64,000 nucleotides of DNA from Acidovorax sp. RAC01 (GCF_001714725.1 NZ_CP016447.1:124001-188000); one strand, 5' to 3'. Counted from the stretch's first letter, positions 52,639 to 62,035 are shown. Notes: generated by a model from the sequence alone, not told the origin. Made by a program: numbers and translations.

Positions 52639-54064
52639 AGAGCTGGCAATCAAGCTCGGTGAATGCACCGGCAAGGGATATGTCATCGCTCCTGCTGGTT
52701 ACGGCAAGACGCACCTGATTGCCATGGCGGTGAAGGCGGGCACCCACCGTCAGTTGATCTTGACTCACACGTTCGCCGGGATCAATTCCATCAAGACGAA
52801 GATGAGAACCCTCGGTGTTCCTGCGTCCCGGTACCAGATTGACACCATTGCCAGTTGGTCACTTCGCCTTTGCCTCGCTTACCCGAAGAATTCTGGGTGG
52901 AAGATTGAAAACCCGACTAGCAAGCAGTGGGCGACGCTCTACGAGGCATGTTCAAACCTGCTGAATAAGGACTTTGTTCGCCGTGCCGTCAAAGCCACCT
53001 ACGCGGGCGTCTATGTGGACGAGTACCAAGATTGTTCGGATCTGCAGCACGGTCTTGTATGCGCGTTGGCCGAAGTGCTGCCAACCCGCATTCTGGGTGA
53101 TCCCATGCAGGCCATTTTCGACTTTGACGACGCCAAGCCCGTGGACTGGGACACCAGCATCTATCCGCACTTCGCCTGCTTGGGTCAGTTGGAGAAGCCA
53201 TGGCGTTGGGTCAATGCGGGACAGCCGTTGTTGGGCGCATGGCTCAAGGCCGCAAGAAAGACCTTGGAGCAGGGTCAGAAGATTGACCTCATGAACGGCT
53301 TGCCTGCATGCGTAAAACGGGCCTACACCGATCCCCAGTACCTACCCAACAAGCAGTACGCGATTCTCTGTGAGCATTTGGGCAACACCGCCTCCGTGAT
53401 TGCCTTACACGGCGGGGATCAGGAATCCAAGAACAAGACCCACCGTCTGGCTCGGACCATGGGAGGCCGGTTCTCATCAATTGAGGAAGTGGAGGGCAAG
53501 GCGCTCTTCTCGTTCGTCAAGAAGCTCGATTCCGCAAAGACCACGAAGGCCAGGTTCCTTCACGTCGTGGATTTCGCCAAGGACTGCTTCACCGGTGTCG
53601 ACAAGACGCTGACCGCTGGCACCAAGCTCGGCAACATTGCCAAGCAGACGAAGGCCACGAAGTATCCCGAGTTGCTGGCGGCCGCGAACCTGTACCTCAC
53701 GACGCCGATGAGCAAGAACCTCAAAGCCTTCATCTTGCTGCTGAAGGACAACCCTGAGACCGCGGCCTACCGGCGGGATCTGCTCTACCGCTTCATGAGC
53801 GTCCTAGAACTCCACATAGATGGGGCAGCGGCGACGTTCCTTGAAGCAGCGAACCTGTACCAGAGGGAGATGCGGCACACGGGCAGGCCGATCAGGCACC
53901 AGAAGCTCATCGGCACGACGTTGCTGGTCAAGGGACTCGAGTACGACCATGCTGTGATCTTGGACGCCGACTCGCTCGGAACCAAAGATCTTTATGTCGC
54001 CATGACGAGGGGCGCGAAGTCGCTGACGATCATTTGCAGCGGCAGAAGTTTGCCGGGCGTCTAG
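52631..54064 (+). CDS. gajB: GajB-type UvrD-like helicase of the Gabija system
   Basis: The 477-residue superfamily 1 helicase is close to GajB in length. Motifs seen: Walker A VIAPAGYGKTH, motif II GVYVDEYQDCSDLQH, motif III RILGDPMQAIFDFDD, motif IV LEKPWRWVN, and the late motifs LLVKGLEYDHAVILDAD and LYVAMTRGAKSL. It is much shorter than housekeeping UvrD. It overlaps the gajA stop, so they are co-translated. In known systems GajB joins GajA in a large complex that senses or processes DNA during phage infection. Confidence 0.8.
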   Translation: MSEELAIKLGECTGKGYVIAPAGYGKTHLIAMAVKAGTHRQLILTHTFAGINSIKTKMRTLGVPASRYQIDTIASWSLRLCLAYPKNSGWKIENPTSKQWATLYEACSNLLNKDFVRRAVKATYAGVYVDEYQDCSDLQHGLVCALAEVLPTRILGDPMQAIFDFDDAKPVDWDTSIYPHFACLGQLEKPWRWVNAGQPLLGAWLKAARKTLEQGQKIDLMNGLPACVKRAYTDPQYLPNKQYAILCEHLGNTASVIALHGGDQESKNKTHRLARTMGGRFSSIEEVEGKALFSFVKKLDSAKTTKARFLHVVDFAKDCFTGVDKTLTAGTKLGNIAKQTKATKYPELLAAANLYLTTPMSKNLKAFILLLKDNPETAAYRRDLLYRFMSVLELHIDGAAATFLEAANLYQREMRHTGRPIRHQKLIGTTLLVKGLEYDHAVILDADSLGTKDLYVAMTRGAKSLTIICSGRSLPGV

Positions 54065-54416
54065 GGTTGCCGTTGCCAAGAAGCCGCGGTTGCGAGGCAC
54101 GAAACTTTTCGGGTAGACCGTCTCCGCATCGCTGCAAGCGATTGAAAACGGCAATGCTTGCGGCTCAGATGCCCTGTCTCACGACTACCGGTCGCTTGAA
54201 CCTTGGACGTCAACGACTGTTTTCAGCCTAAAGCAGTCGGAGCAGACTCTGCCCACCGTCGATTTACCGCAGGCTGGACACGTCGGCCCACTAAGCTGCG
54301 TAGTACCGTCTCAGAACCATGCCCAGATACGACGCAGGAATTCGGGCGCCCGCCGGCCAGGACGGAATACATAGCGGGGTGTTTTGTGCATTGCTTTCTC
54401 GGTGTCGGCTTTTAGA

Positions 54417-54436
54417 TACTGTACAAAACATCAGTA
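54417..54436. promoter_or_regulatory. LexA-like box in the gap before the hsdR fragment
   Basis: TACTGTACAAAACATCAGTA keeps 11 of the 12 conserved positions of the TACTGT-N8-ACAGTA SOS box. It lies in the 421-bp gap 54065-54485, which otherwise shows no gene. What it once controlled is unclear, since only the later part of hsdR follows. Confidence 0.55.
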
Positions 54437-54485
54437 TCATCCGCAATAGCGCCACTCCCTTTCCCGTCTTGTCTTCCAAAAGCTG

Positions 54486-56420
54486 TTGCTGTCCGAGCGC
54501 AGCAACATCGTGGTGATCGCGGACGAAGCCCACCGCACCCAATATGGCTTCAAGGCCACCCTCAAAGGCAAGCCCGGCGAAGAGAAATACCAGGCAGGCT
54601 ATGCCCAGCACCTGCGTGATGCCTTGCCCAATGCCACCTTTGTGGGCTTCACCGGCACCCCGGTGAGCAGCAGCGACCACGACACCCGAGCAGTGTTTGG
54701 TGAGTACATCCACGTCTACGACATGCAGCAGGCCAAGGAAGATGGCGCTACCGTGGCCATCTACTACGAGTCGCGCCTGGCCAAACTGCGCCTCAAAGAC
54801 GAAGACCTGCCCAGCATTGATGACGAAGTGGACGAACTGGCCGAGGACGAAGAGGAAAGCCAGCAGGCCAAGCTCAAAAGCCGTTGGGCCGCCCTGGAAA
54901 AGATCGTCGGCGCAGAGCCTCGTGTGGCCAGCGTGGCCGCCGACCTGGTAGCGCACTTTGAAGAGCGCAGTACCGCCCAATCGGGCAAGGCCATGGTCGT
55001 GGCCATGAGCCGCGACATCTGCGTGCACCTGTATAACGAGATCATCAAGCTGCGCCTCGAATGGCACGACCCTGACCCCGAGAAAGGCGCCATCAAGATC
55101 GTGATGACCGGCTCAGCCAGCGACAAGGCCCTGCTGCGCCCTCACATCTACGACGGCAAAATCAAAAAGCGCTTGGAAAAGCGCTTCAAAGACCCCGCCG
55201 ACCCATTGCGCCTGGTCATCGTGCGCGATATGTGGCTCACCGGCTTCGACGCCCCATGCGTGCACACCCTGTACGTGGACAAGCCCATGAAGGGCCACAA
55301 CCTCATGCAGGCGATTGCCCGGGTGAACCGCGTCTTCAAGGGCAAGCAAGGCGGCCTGGTCGTGGACTACATCGGCATCGGCAATGAACTCAAAGCCGCC
55401 ATGAAGGAGTACACCGCCAGCAAAGGCCGTGGCACCCCCACGGTGGATGCCCGCGAGGCATACAGCGTCCTCATGGAAAAGCTCGATGTCCTGCGATCCA
55501 TGCTGCATGGGTGCGATTACAGCGACTTCCTCACTGGGGGCCACCAAACCCTTGCACGTGCCGCCAACCACATCCTGGGCCTGCGAGAAGAAGGCGGCAA
55601 GGACGGTAAGCGCCGCTTTGCCGACACCACGCTGGCATTGACCCAAGCCTTCTCGCTGTGCTGCACCCTGGACGAAGCCAAGGTGGTGCGAGAGGAAGTC
55701 GCCTTCATGCAGGCTGTCAAAGTCATCCTGACCAAGCGCGACATCACCGCCAAAAAACGCACCGACGAACAGCGCGACGAAGCCATCCGCCAGATCATCA
55801 GCAACGCCGTGGTGTCCGATCAGGTAGTGGACATCTTCGATGCCGTGGGCCTGGACAAACCCAACATCGGCCTGCTGGACGATGAGTTCCTAGCCCAGGT
55901 GAAGAACCTGCCCGAAAAGAACCTGGCGGTGGAACTGCTCGAACGCCTGCTCGAAGGCGAAATCAAGAGCCGGTTTGGCAGCAACGTGGTGCAGGAAAAG
56001 AAGTTCTCCGACCTGCTGGGCAACGTGATCAAGCGCTACCAGAACCGCTCGATTGAAACCGCGCAGGTGATGGAAGAACTGGTCGATATGGCCAAGAAGT
56101 TCCGCGAGGCCGCCAGCCGGGGCGAGATGTTGGGCCTGACCGAAGACGAGGTGCGGTTTTACGACGCCCTAGCCACCAATGAATCAGCGGTCCGAGAACT
56201 CACCGACGAAACCCTCAAGAAGATCGCCCACGAGCTGACCGAGAACCTGCGCCAGAACCTGACTGTGGACTGGTCCGAGCGTGAGAGCGTGCGGGCCAAG
56301 CTGCGCCTGATGGTCAAGCGGGTCTTGCGCAAGTACAAGTACCCGCCAGATCAGCAGGAGGCAGCTGTGGAGCTGATCCTGCAACAGGCACAAGTCTTCG
56401 GCGAGGATTGGGCTACGTGA
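54486..56420 (+). pseudogene. hsdR: Truncated type I restriction subunit HsdR (C-terminal part)
   Basis: The 644-codon frame starts at [20 protein letters not shown], which is helicase motif II, and continues through [20 protein letters not shown] (motif III), [15 protein letters not shown] and [20 protein letters not shown] (motifs V and VI) to the coupling C-terminal domain. HsdR normally has about 1000 residues. The N-terminal nuclease domain and helicase motif I are missing, and no hsdM or hsdS is near. The remaining frame is long and intact, so the deletion is recent, or a short product has been kept. It cannot cut DNA as a normal HsdR. Confidence 0.85.
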
Positions 56421-56439
56421 GTCCTATCTGACAATTTGG

Positions 56440-56464
56440 AGGAAAGGGCGTTGCGCCCATTCCT
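56440..56464. terminator. Hairpin between convergent genes
   Basis: AGGAAAGGGCG-TTG-CGCCCATTCCT is an 11-bp stem with one mismatch between the end of the hsdR fragment and the end of the Gp2-like gene. It could terminate both, although the T-run is poor. Confidence 0.5.
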
Positions 56465-56476
56465 CTTCACGCCAAC

Positions 56477-57643
56477 CTACGCTGCCAGAGCTGCGTTTTT
56501 GGAACACGGACGGCGCCTTCTCTCTGGCAATGCCAGATGTGCGCGGTAAAACCGCTTTTCACTGGGCATCATCAAGGTCACGAACGGATCGGGCTTGGTG
56601 ATGTAGTCGGCCACCGCCTGAAATCCAGCCACCGTTGCCTCATCTAACTTGTTGAACACCCCCACGCCGCAGTAACTAAAGCGGCTTTTGTAGGGCGCTG
56701 CGTTGCAGTTGAAGTACACACCCATGCCGCCAGTAACCACGTTGGACCAATGCTCTCCGATCAGCTTGGCAATGGTCACATCCTGACGCACCATTGCGCC
56801 ATTGAACAGCATCAGAACATGCATGTGGGCGCCCTTCTGCAGCCCATATTCAAGCTTGACGACATAGCGCAGGTAGCTGGGAAAGTTCGCGGTGATGAAG
56901 GCCTTGAGGGCCTCCCAATCACCAATGATGCGATCTGTGGAGGCAGATGCATGCTCCTTGCCGTAGCCAAGGTCCAAGCGTAGGACCATCAGTTTCGGGA
57001 AGGCTCGCTTGAAGGCAACCAGCCGCTTGACCAGTACAGATCGCTTGCGCTGATGCTCTCGCCGCACGGTATCGAGACGAGCCAAGATCAGTTTGTTCTC
57101 CAGTAGGCCAACCATTTCAACGACCAAGCGTCGGGCAATAGGAGTGGCCTGTTGTTCGTCGATCAGCACATTAGGGTCAACGTGGGGACGCAGGCGTTCG
57201 AGTGCCCTTGTCACCCACTGCATATAGGGCTGACGAACCTTTGCAAGGCGATCATAAGCACCTTGCCATGTCAGACCTGCTAGTAGCCCAGCGAAGGTTA
57301 AGGCGGTCTTTTCTCCAAGAGGGCTCAACCTCTTGCCCACCATCAGCCTGCGCTTGTTTCTCTTGCACATTACTGCGGCTTCGTGTAACTCTGCGATCCA
57401 CCTAATTTCGGTCTCCACTATTGAAGGTAATTCCCGCCCATTGCTGCGATAGTGATCTATTGAGTTGATCACGATACTTGGCGACAATGAGGAATTCGGC
57501 GTACTTGTGAAATCAAGCTCCAAACCCTCCTGCAGAGGAAATTTGACACTTGCATTTAGTGAGTCTTTAGCAGAACCATCAGCCATTCTCATCTGACTAT
57601 TAGCATTAAAACGGTCACCGATCAATACAGCATTAATATTCAT
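56477..57643 (-). CDS. Inovirus Gp2/YagK-YfjJ-like replication protein
   Basis: From ATG 57643 the product has 388 residues. The C-terminal part is of the YagK/YfjJ (inovirus Gp2) type: VLRLDLGYGKEHASASTDRI, then the HUH-like metal motif GAHMHVLMLFNGAM, YFNCNAAPYKSRFSYCGVGV and AVADYITKPDPFVTLMMPSE. The N-terminal half is less conserved. Members are thought to initiate rolling-circle replication of inoviruses and satellite islands. It lies downstream of the DUF3987 gene on the same strand. Confidence 0.72.
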   Translation of the reverse strand: MNINAVLIGDRFNANSQMRMADGSAKDSLNASVKFPLQEGLELDFTSTPNSSLSPSIVINSIDHYRSNGRELPSIVETEIRWIAELHEAAVMCKRNKRRLMVGKRLSPLGEKTALTFAGLLAGLTWQGAYDRLAKVRQPYMQWVTRALERLRPHVDPNVLIDEQQATPIARRLVVEMVGLLENKLILARLDTVRREHQRKRSVLVKRLVAFKRAFPKLMVLRLDLGYGKEHASASTDRIIGDWEALKAFITANFPSYLRYVVKLEYGLQKGAHMHVLMLFNGAMVRQDVTIAKLIGEHWSNVVTGGMGVYFNCNAAPYKSRFSYCGVGVFNKLDEATVAGFQAVADYITKPDPFVTLMMPSEKRFYRAHLALPERRRRPCSKNAALAA

Positions 57644-57870
57644 AACATACAATCCCAGAAAGTTAATCAAGATTATTTAAATAATCTACCAAAAAAGCCC
57701 AAGGAATTACGAAGAAATTCCAAAATTGGTAGCGTCAATACTAATTTTCATCAAATCACTTACATCCGAAACTGTGTTCAAGCGCCCCTTCCAAAAGGAC
57801 ACAGGACGCTTGAGCATGGCGAGAAGAGCTGCTAAAACCGCTAATAGCGGCTTTAGCAACGCCCTATCGA
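57644..57870. other. AT-rich gap between the Gp2-like and DUF3987 genes
   Basis: About 230 bp, noticeably richer in A/T than its surroundings (around 57665-57760). A short minus-strand frame at 57707-57946 overlaps the DUF3987 end and is not convincing. An origin or promoter is possible, but I see no iterated sites. Confidence 0.35.
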
Positions 57871-58786
57871 CTAGATGTAGCCCCAATGAAGCACGATAAC
57901 CGTTCTGCGTCCACGCTGCTCGGTGTGGACACGGTTCAACCAACAAAGATTATTGATAGCCATCCACATCTTTTCCTTGTTGCGTATCCTGTTCGGTCCA
58001 TACTGTTTAAGGTTATTAATATCCACCTCCGTGCGGCGCGTGGTCCGCTGATACCGAATCAAGTATTCCTCAAGCAGTTGCCCGTACATAGCAGCGTTCT
58101 CCATAGGATCGTATGGCGTGGATATTTCTTTCATTTCATCCACAAAAAACTGGCAAATATCCCGAGCGGCCTGAAGGGTATCAACGTCAATTTCAGTGGT
58201 TCCATTGCAGAAATATTGCAGAAGGGCCGCTACTCTTGAAACGTTTTCCGCGATCTTCGAGGCAAAACCAGGGATATCGTGAAAGAACCGCCCGGGCTGC
58301 AAATCCGACTCAATAGCCCTAGCCCTGTCGTACCAAACCTGTGCGGCTTCAGGGGTATAAGTGACCACCTTTCGAGGCCTGCGCTCTTTAATCGCGGCAA
58401 CGCTTTCCTCCAGTAATTCAGCAGTCCGGGCGTGGAAGGCCTCAAGCGCTTGGGTGGACTCGGCAGTTGCCACGGTGACCTCCCTCTCACCTTGGCGAGA
58501 AATCGGCTCGCACAACAGCATGCGAGAGGTGAGCCCCATCTTCACAGCCATACCGTCGTTGCGACGGATGAACTCGTCGTAGACAGCGCGCTGCGTCATG
58601 ATGGAGAACGTCAAATGAGGACTCTGGAGGCAAAGGCCTCCCGTCGTGATACGGTCGACTCGCATAAGCTCCGGCGCTTGCCACAGCTCCGTGAGCGAGC
58701 CCAAGTGCTGCATTACCCGACTGTTCGCAATGATCGCGCCCTCCGCACTGATAAGCCCCGCGGAGGGCCAGACATCGCGCAAATTC
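57871..58786 (-). pseudogene. DUF3987 (YfjI-like) gene, 3' part, cut by the IS element
   Basis: Codons for the last about 305 residues: LRNLRDVWPSAGLISAEGAI, IANSRVMQHL, LCLQSPHLTFSIMTQRAVYD and onwards to HWGYI. The frame resumes exactly after the IS: joining 60940-60429 to 58786-57871 (removing the IS and one target repeat) restores 475 codons and reads TTIEALLRNLRDVWPSAGLI across the junction. DUF3987 proteins are primase-helicase-like proteins of mobile islands. The separated 3' part has no proper start. Confidence 0.85.
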
Positions 58787-58794
58787 CTCAATAG
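58787..58794. repeat. Target-site duplication, left copy
   Basis: CTCAATAG, repeated at 60429-60436 on the other side of the IS. Eight bases; one copy is needed to restore the DUF3987 frame. Confidence 0.88.
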
Positions 58795-60428
58795 TCGGCC
58801 CTGATTTATTCAAATGAGAGCGCCGACAGTGCGCGGGACTGAGCCGTTGAGTGCGCGAGTGAACAAAGTACCCAGCGCGTCCTCCCAGTTCGGCGACACG
58901 CCCGCCATCACGCACAGCCGCAAATAGAGCTGGCGCAAGAAGGTCACCCCCTTCTTTGCAATCATGCGCAGCAGCCAGCGGATGTTGTAGCCCGCTGCAC
59001 ACAGCACCGCGTGCAGTCGGTCGCCGGTTTCGCCCTTGAGGTGACAGCGGTCCATACGGTGATCGGCCTTGAGGTGGCCGATGATCGGCTCAATGGCCTG
59101 ACGCCGTTTGAGCAGCTTTCTGTCCTGCTCGCTGATCCGCTTGGCCTTGCCCCGGTGCACGATGTGCACATCCGGGTTATCTGCATCCACTCCCCGGTAG
59201 CCCAGATCGACGAAGGCCGTCGCTGGTTTTGCCCCGCTGTCCTGCATCAGGATGCTCGCCTGCTCCAGTTGCTCGTTCAGGGTATGCCCGTCATACGGGT
59301 TGCCATGGAATGCCCGAGCCCCCACGATCAGGTTGCCCTTGAGCGTGCTGGCAATGCCCACCTTCACGCCGAACTCGTAGGGCGTTCGGGCCTTGCCCTT
59401 GCTGATGCAGTCCACCTCGCTCGCATGCCAGGCGTAGAGCTTGGGCTGTCCGTCCACCGCTTTGCGCTGGCCACTCTGGGCCGCAATGCGCCGGGCCTTG
59501 TTCAAGGTCTCACTGAGCGCCTGCCGCACGGCCGCCCCGATGGCGCTGGCCTTGCGATCGACCTCGCGTTGCAGTCGGCCGACGATGGTGCGCTGGCGTT
59601 GGATGGCGCGGCGCATGCGCTTGAACTGGCGGGCATGGGCGTAGCGTCCAGCCTTGCGCGCCTGCTCCTTGCCTTCCTTGGCAAACGTCTGCTTCAGATC
59701 GATGCCCACACCCTTGGCCGCCTCCACCAGCTTCACGCGTGCCGTCTCCAGCAGGCGGCTGTCGGTGGGGTGGGCTATTGATTTGTGCTGCACCGTGCTG
59801 TCCACGATCACGCGGCTGAGCTCCTGCGGTTTGATCAGCTTGAGATCGACAGCCGTGTTGATGGTCTGCGCCAGCAACTCTTCCACGCCTTCTTCGCCCA
59901 GCAACTGGCGGAACTTGACCAGGGTGCTTGCGTCGCAGGGCGGGCGGTCTTCGTAGTAGGCACAGCCCGAGAAGAACTGCCAGCGCGGCGTGTCGGCCCA
60001 GCGGGCCACCACGCCCTCGTCGGATTCGTTGAAGGCGTGCTTGAGGTACAGCAGCGCGATCATGATGCGCAGCGGCACGCGCGGGCGTCCGGCGTTGCTG
60101 GCAACGGCGACACGCTGGACCTGTTCGCCAAAGAGATCCAGGTCGGGCATGGCCACACCGGCGCGGCCTTTGCGGGAGAACACCTGGGCCACCCGAGCTT
60201 CGATCTCCTGCCAGGGCATGCGCGAGGCCAACACGGCCAGCGGATGGCGCAGATCGATCATGTGGTCGATGCGCGAGCGGAAGAAATCGTCGGTGGCGGG
60301 GCAGGCAAACATCACGGCAGAACTCCCAGAAATCAACCCCTATTGGAAATCAAACTGGGAGTTCTGCGCCCCCGCGATCACCCCAAAAGCCAGTGTTTAT
60401 GCGGGTTCCAGGGATTCTTCAGGGGCGA
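58795..60428. mobile_element. IS5-type insertion sequence, 1634 bp
   Basis: The element is bounded by 8-bp direct repeats CTCAATAG. Its ends are imperfect inverted repeats: TCGGCCCTGATTTATTC at the left and TCGCCCCTGAAGAATCC at the right (read inward). It has one transposase gene covering nearly its whole length. It interrupts a DUF3987 gene without loss of host sequence, so it arrived after the island. Confidence 0.88.
58810..60312 (-). CDS. IS5-family DDE transposase
   Basis: From ATG 60312 the protein has 500 residues. It shows an N-terminal DUF772-type domain (VPLRIMIALLYLKHAFNESD), and a DDE core: Asp in RVIVDSTVQHKSIAHPTDS, Asp in TAFVDLGYRGVDADNPDV, and Glu in RRQAIEPIIGHLKADHRMD with the YREK-like RMDRCHLKG. 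A central Arg/Lys-rich helical stretch (YAHARQFKRMRRAIQRQRTI) is usual in this subgroup. The gene looks intact. It uses the whole IS and ends 15 bp from the left terminus. Confidence 0.9.
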   Translation of the reverse strand: MFACPATDDFFRSRIDHMIDLRHPLAVLASRMPWQEIEARVAQVFSRKGRAGVAMPDLDLFGEQVQRVAVASNAGRPRVPLRIMIALLYLKHAFNESDEGVVARWADTPRWQFFSGCAYYEDRPPCDASTLVKFRQLLGEEGVEELLAQTINTAVDLKLIKPQELSRVIVDSTVQHKSIAHPTDSRLLETARVKLVEAAKGVGIDLKQTFAKEGKEQARKAGRYAHARQFKRMRRAIQRQRTIVGRLQREVDRKASAIGAAVRQALSETLNKARRIAAQSGQRKAVDGQPKLYAWHASEVDCISKGKARTPYEFGVKVGIASTLKGNLIVGARAFHGNPYDGHTLNEQLEQASILMQDSGAKPATAFVDLGYRGVDADNPDVHIVHRGKAKRISEQDRKLLKRRQAIEPIIGHLKADHRMDRCHLKGETGDRLHAVLCAAGYNIRWLLRMIAKKGVTFLRQLYLRLCVMAGVSPNWEDALGTLFTRALNGSVPRTVGALI

Positions 60429-60436
60429 CTCAATAG
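60429..60436. repeat. Target-site duplication, right copy
   Basis: CTCAATAG, the partner of 58787-58794; it directly follows the right end of the IS. Confidence 0.88.
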
Positions 60437-60940
60437 AGCCTCGATGGTTGTATTGTGATAAAGCCATCGGGGATGGATCTCCATCACTGGCTTGGTGCCG
60501 CGATGCTCAGCAATCGCCTCTTCCAAGCCTGTGCAGTCTTTGCCCGCCTTCACAACTTGCGCCAAGTCCGCCTTTAACTGTTTCAGTCGAATCAGCCACA
60601 CTGTGAAGGCAGCTTCATGACGGTCCTTCAGCGCCGCGCGGAGTGCTTCAGCGAGTATTTCCCGATCGACGATGGGTTGGAAAAATAGCTTGTCAGTGGC
60701 GCTCTTGCGCTCCCCCGACATGGCGATTACCCAAAAGAACAGATTCACAGGCGACAGGAAACCAGGGGGAGACCTGACGTCGATCACTCCTTGACAGCAC
60801 AGCGCCATAGCAGTCAGCGCAGAGACCAAGGCGATCTCTATCGGCGCTTGAGTTTGAAGGTCAGCGGCGTGAACTGCATGCCGTAGGAGCTTCGGGGCCA
60901 TTTCAAGATGGACTTTCGGGTGGTACTTTCGCTCGTACAT
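60429..60940 (-). pseudogene. DUF3987 (YfjI-like) gene, 5' part, cut by the IS element
   Basis: The first about 170 codons of the interrupted gene start MYERKYHPKVHLEMAPKLLR and read IEIALVSALTAMALCCQGVI and FLSPVNLFFWVIAMSGERKS, as in YfjI-like proteins, ending HNTTIEALL at the IS. AGGA precedes the start by about 11 bases. Alone it would give a 173-residue product with four residues or so from the IS. The 337-bp gap upstream (60941-61277) shows no convincing gene. Confidence 0.85.
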
Positions 60941-61277
60941 TTTTCAATCCTCAGGTGGCCCGCCGCTTGGAAAGCAAACGGGCAAGTTGCCGGTACATGC
61001 GCTAGCTCGCATTTCCGGATAGCTGGATCTCTGCGCGAAGTAGGAAACTGCGCAGTTGGTATCGGCAGTACCGTGGACATCGACGGCAGCCAATGAACTC
61101 CCCTCTTCAACTCAAGCTCATGCTTGCGCCCATGCGTTGGATGCACAGATCCGACGCGGCCGGCGATTCGTCAGAACACACGAACTTCTTCGCCTTGCCC
61201 AGAGCTTTGGCATGCAAAGCTCCGCCAGCCCACAGTCGATGGGGCAGGTACGTCGGGACGGAGGGAAAGAGAGCGCG

Positions 61278-61673
61278 CTACGGAGCGCGTTGACGAGAGT
61301 CGATCCAGGCCTGTACGTCATCGGCACGCCAACGCACAGAGGAGCGTGGGCCTGCGTTCAGGCGTATGGGGCGGGGGAAGTCAGAGTGCGGTTGATCGCC
61401 ACGCTGCTGGAGTTGCGCATAGATAGTGGAACGCGAAATGCCAAGAATTTTGGCAACTTCACTAACGCGCAATAGCGAGGTGAGTCTGGAGCGCTGACCG
61501 TCGTGCTCAGCATGAGGGCAGTTTTCACAACTAGCCGCAGACGCCGCATCTGGCAACGCTTCAACGTCTTTGCCAACAGGCAAAGCCGAGGCGGGAACTC
61601 TCACAGCGAGCGCAGAGCCAACGCTGAGTGGGACACTATTACGAGAGCCCAAAGATGAACTAACACAAACCAT
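61278..61673 (-). CDS. AlpA-type excisionase/regulator with N-terminal extension
   Basis: From the ATG at 61673 the protein has 131 residues. The C-terminal half is an AlpA/MerR-like helix-turn-helix: LLRVSEVAKILGISRSTIYA, then FPRPIRLNAGPRSSVRWRAD and DVQAWIDSRQ. The first about 65 residues are not part of the family and include a compact Cys/His cluster (CENCPHAEH). AlpA proteins regulate integrase and replication genes of islands and aid excision. It stands next to the tRNA end of the island, upstream of the DUF3987 gene and on the same strand. An upstream start would add 47 residues. Confidence 0.75.
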   Translation of the reverse strand: MVCVSSSLGSRNSVPLSVGSALAVRVPASALPVGKDVEALPDAASAASCENCPHAEHDGQRSRLTSLLRVSEVAKILGISRSTIYAQLQQRGDQPHSDFPRPIRLNAGPRSSVRWRADDVQAWIDSRQRAP

Positions 61674-62001
61674 AGGGACGAACTCCAACAACGTCAATAA
61701 AGACGAGTTCGTCCCCCTTGTGTGGACGTTTTTCAAACGTTTTCGGAACCTTCCGGCCCTTTGTGTCCGGAGTATTGGCCTGTGTCTCGAAGACACACCT
61801 GAACGTCTGCTCAACGAGCTTTCATCTTAAAAGGACAGGCCCCAGGAAGTCAAGAGAGATTGAGATGTCGACCCAGCGCCTGTTGATGGAGCTCTGCTGC
61901 AAACGAAAGCAGGCACGTCGGGTTTAAGTCCAGTACCGTCCAACCAGATCCATCGCAATGCGAGCCATTGATGGTGGAAAGATTGGTAGATAGAAACAAA
62001 A
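61674..62001. other. Island end without a recognised gene
   Basis: About 330 bp between the AlpA gene and the terminator beside the tRNA. It contains the weaker 17-bp repeat copy at 61926-61942 described with the integrase arm sites. I see no convincing reading frame. Confidence 0.4.
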
Positions 62002-62021
62002 AAGCGCCCCGAAAGGCGCTT
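62002..62021 (-). terminator. Terminator now following tRNA-Ser (carried by the island)
   Basis: AAGCGCC-CCGAAA-GGCGCTT with an A-run on its left, i.e. a T-run on the minus strand. It lies 15 bases after the tRNA CCA end. As the tRNA's older terminator seems to be at 48764-48797, this one should have come with the island. Confidence 0.75.
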
Positions 62022-62035
62022 GTTTGCTTGCTTAC

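Larger units (their letters stand above)
48816..62035. mobile_element. Integrated genomic island of about 13.2 kb in tRNA-Ser(GCU)
   Basis: The island lies between 14-bp direct repeats of the tRNA-Ser 3' end (48802-48815 and 62036-62049). It carries a tyrosine integrase at the distal end, a Gabija-type pair, a truncated hsdR, an inovirus Gp2/YfjJ-like gene, a DUF3987 gene interrupted by an IS, and an AlpA regulator. DUF3987, YfjJ-like and AlpA genes together are typical of P4-like or cryptic-prophage islands. Outside are hslR on the left and the tRNA, tilS and accA on the right. Confidence 0.78.

Noticed and set aside
57707..57946. A 79-codon minus-strand gene after the DUF3987 gene
   Set aside because: It overlaps the end of the DUF3987 frame, lacks a good ribosome-binding site, and shows no recognisable feature other than one hydrophobic run.
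60419..60940. A complete 173-residue gene at the right of the IS
   Set aside because: Its last codons lie in the IS end, and the frame continues perfectly in the sequence on the other side of the IS. It is the 5' part of an interrupted gene.
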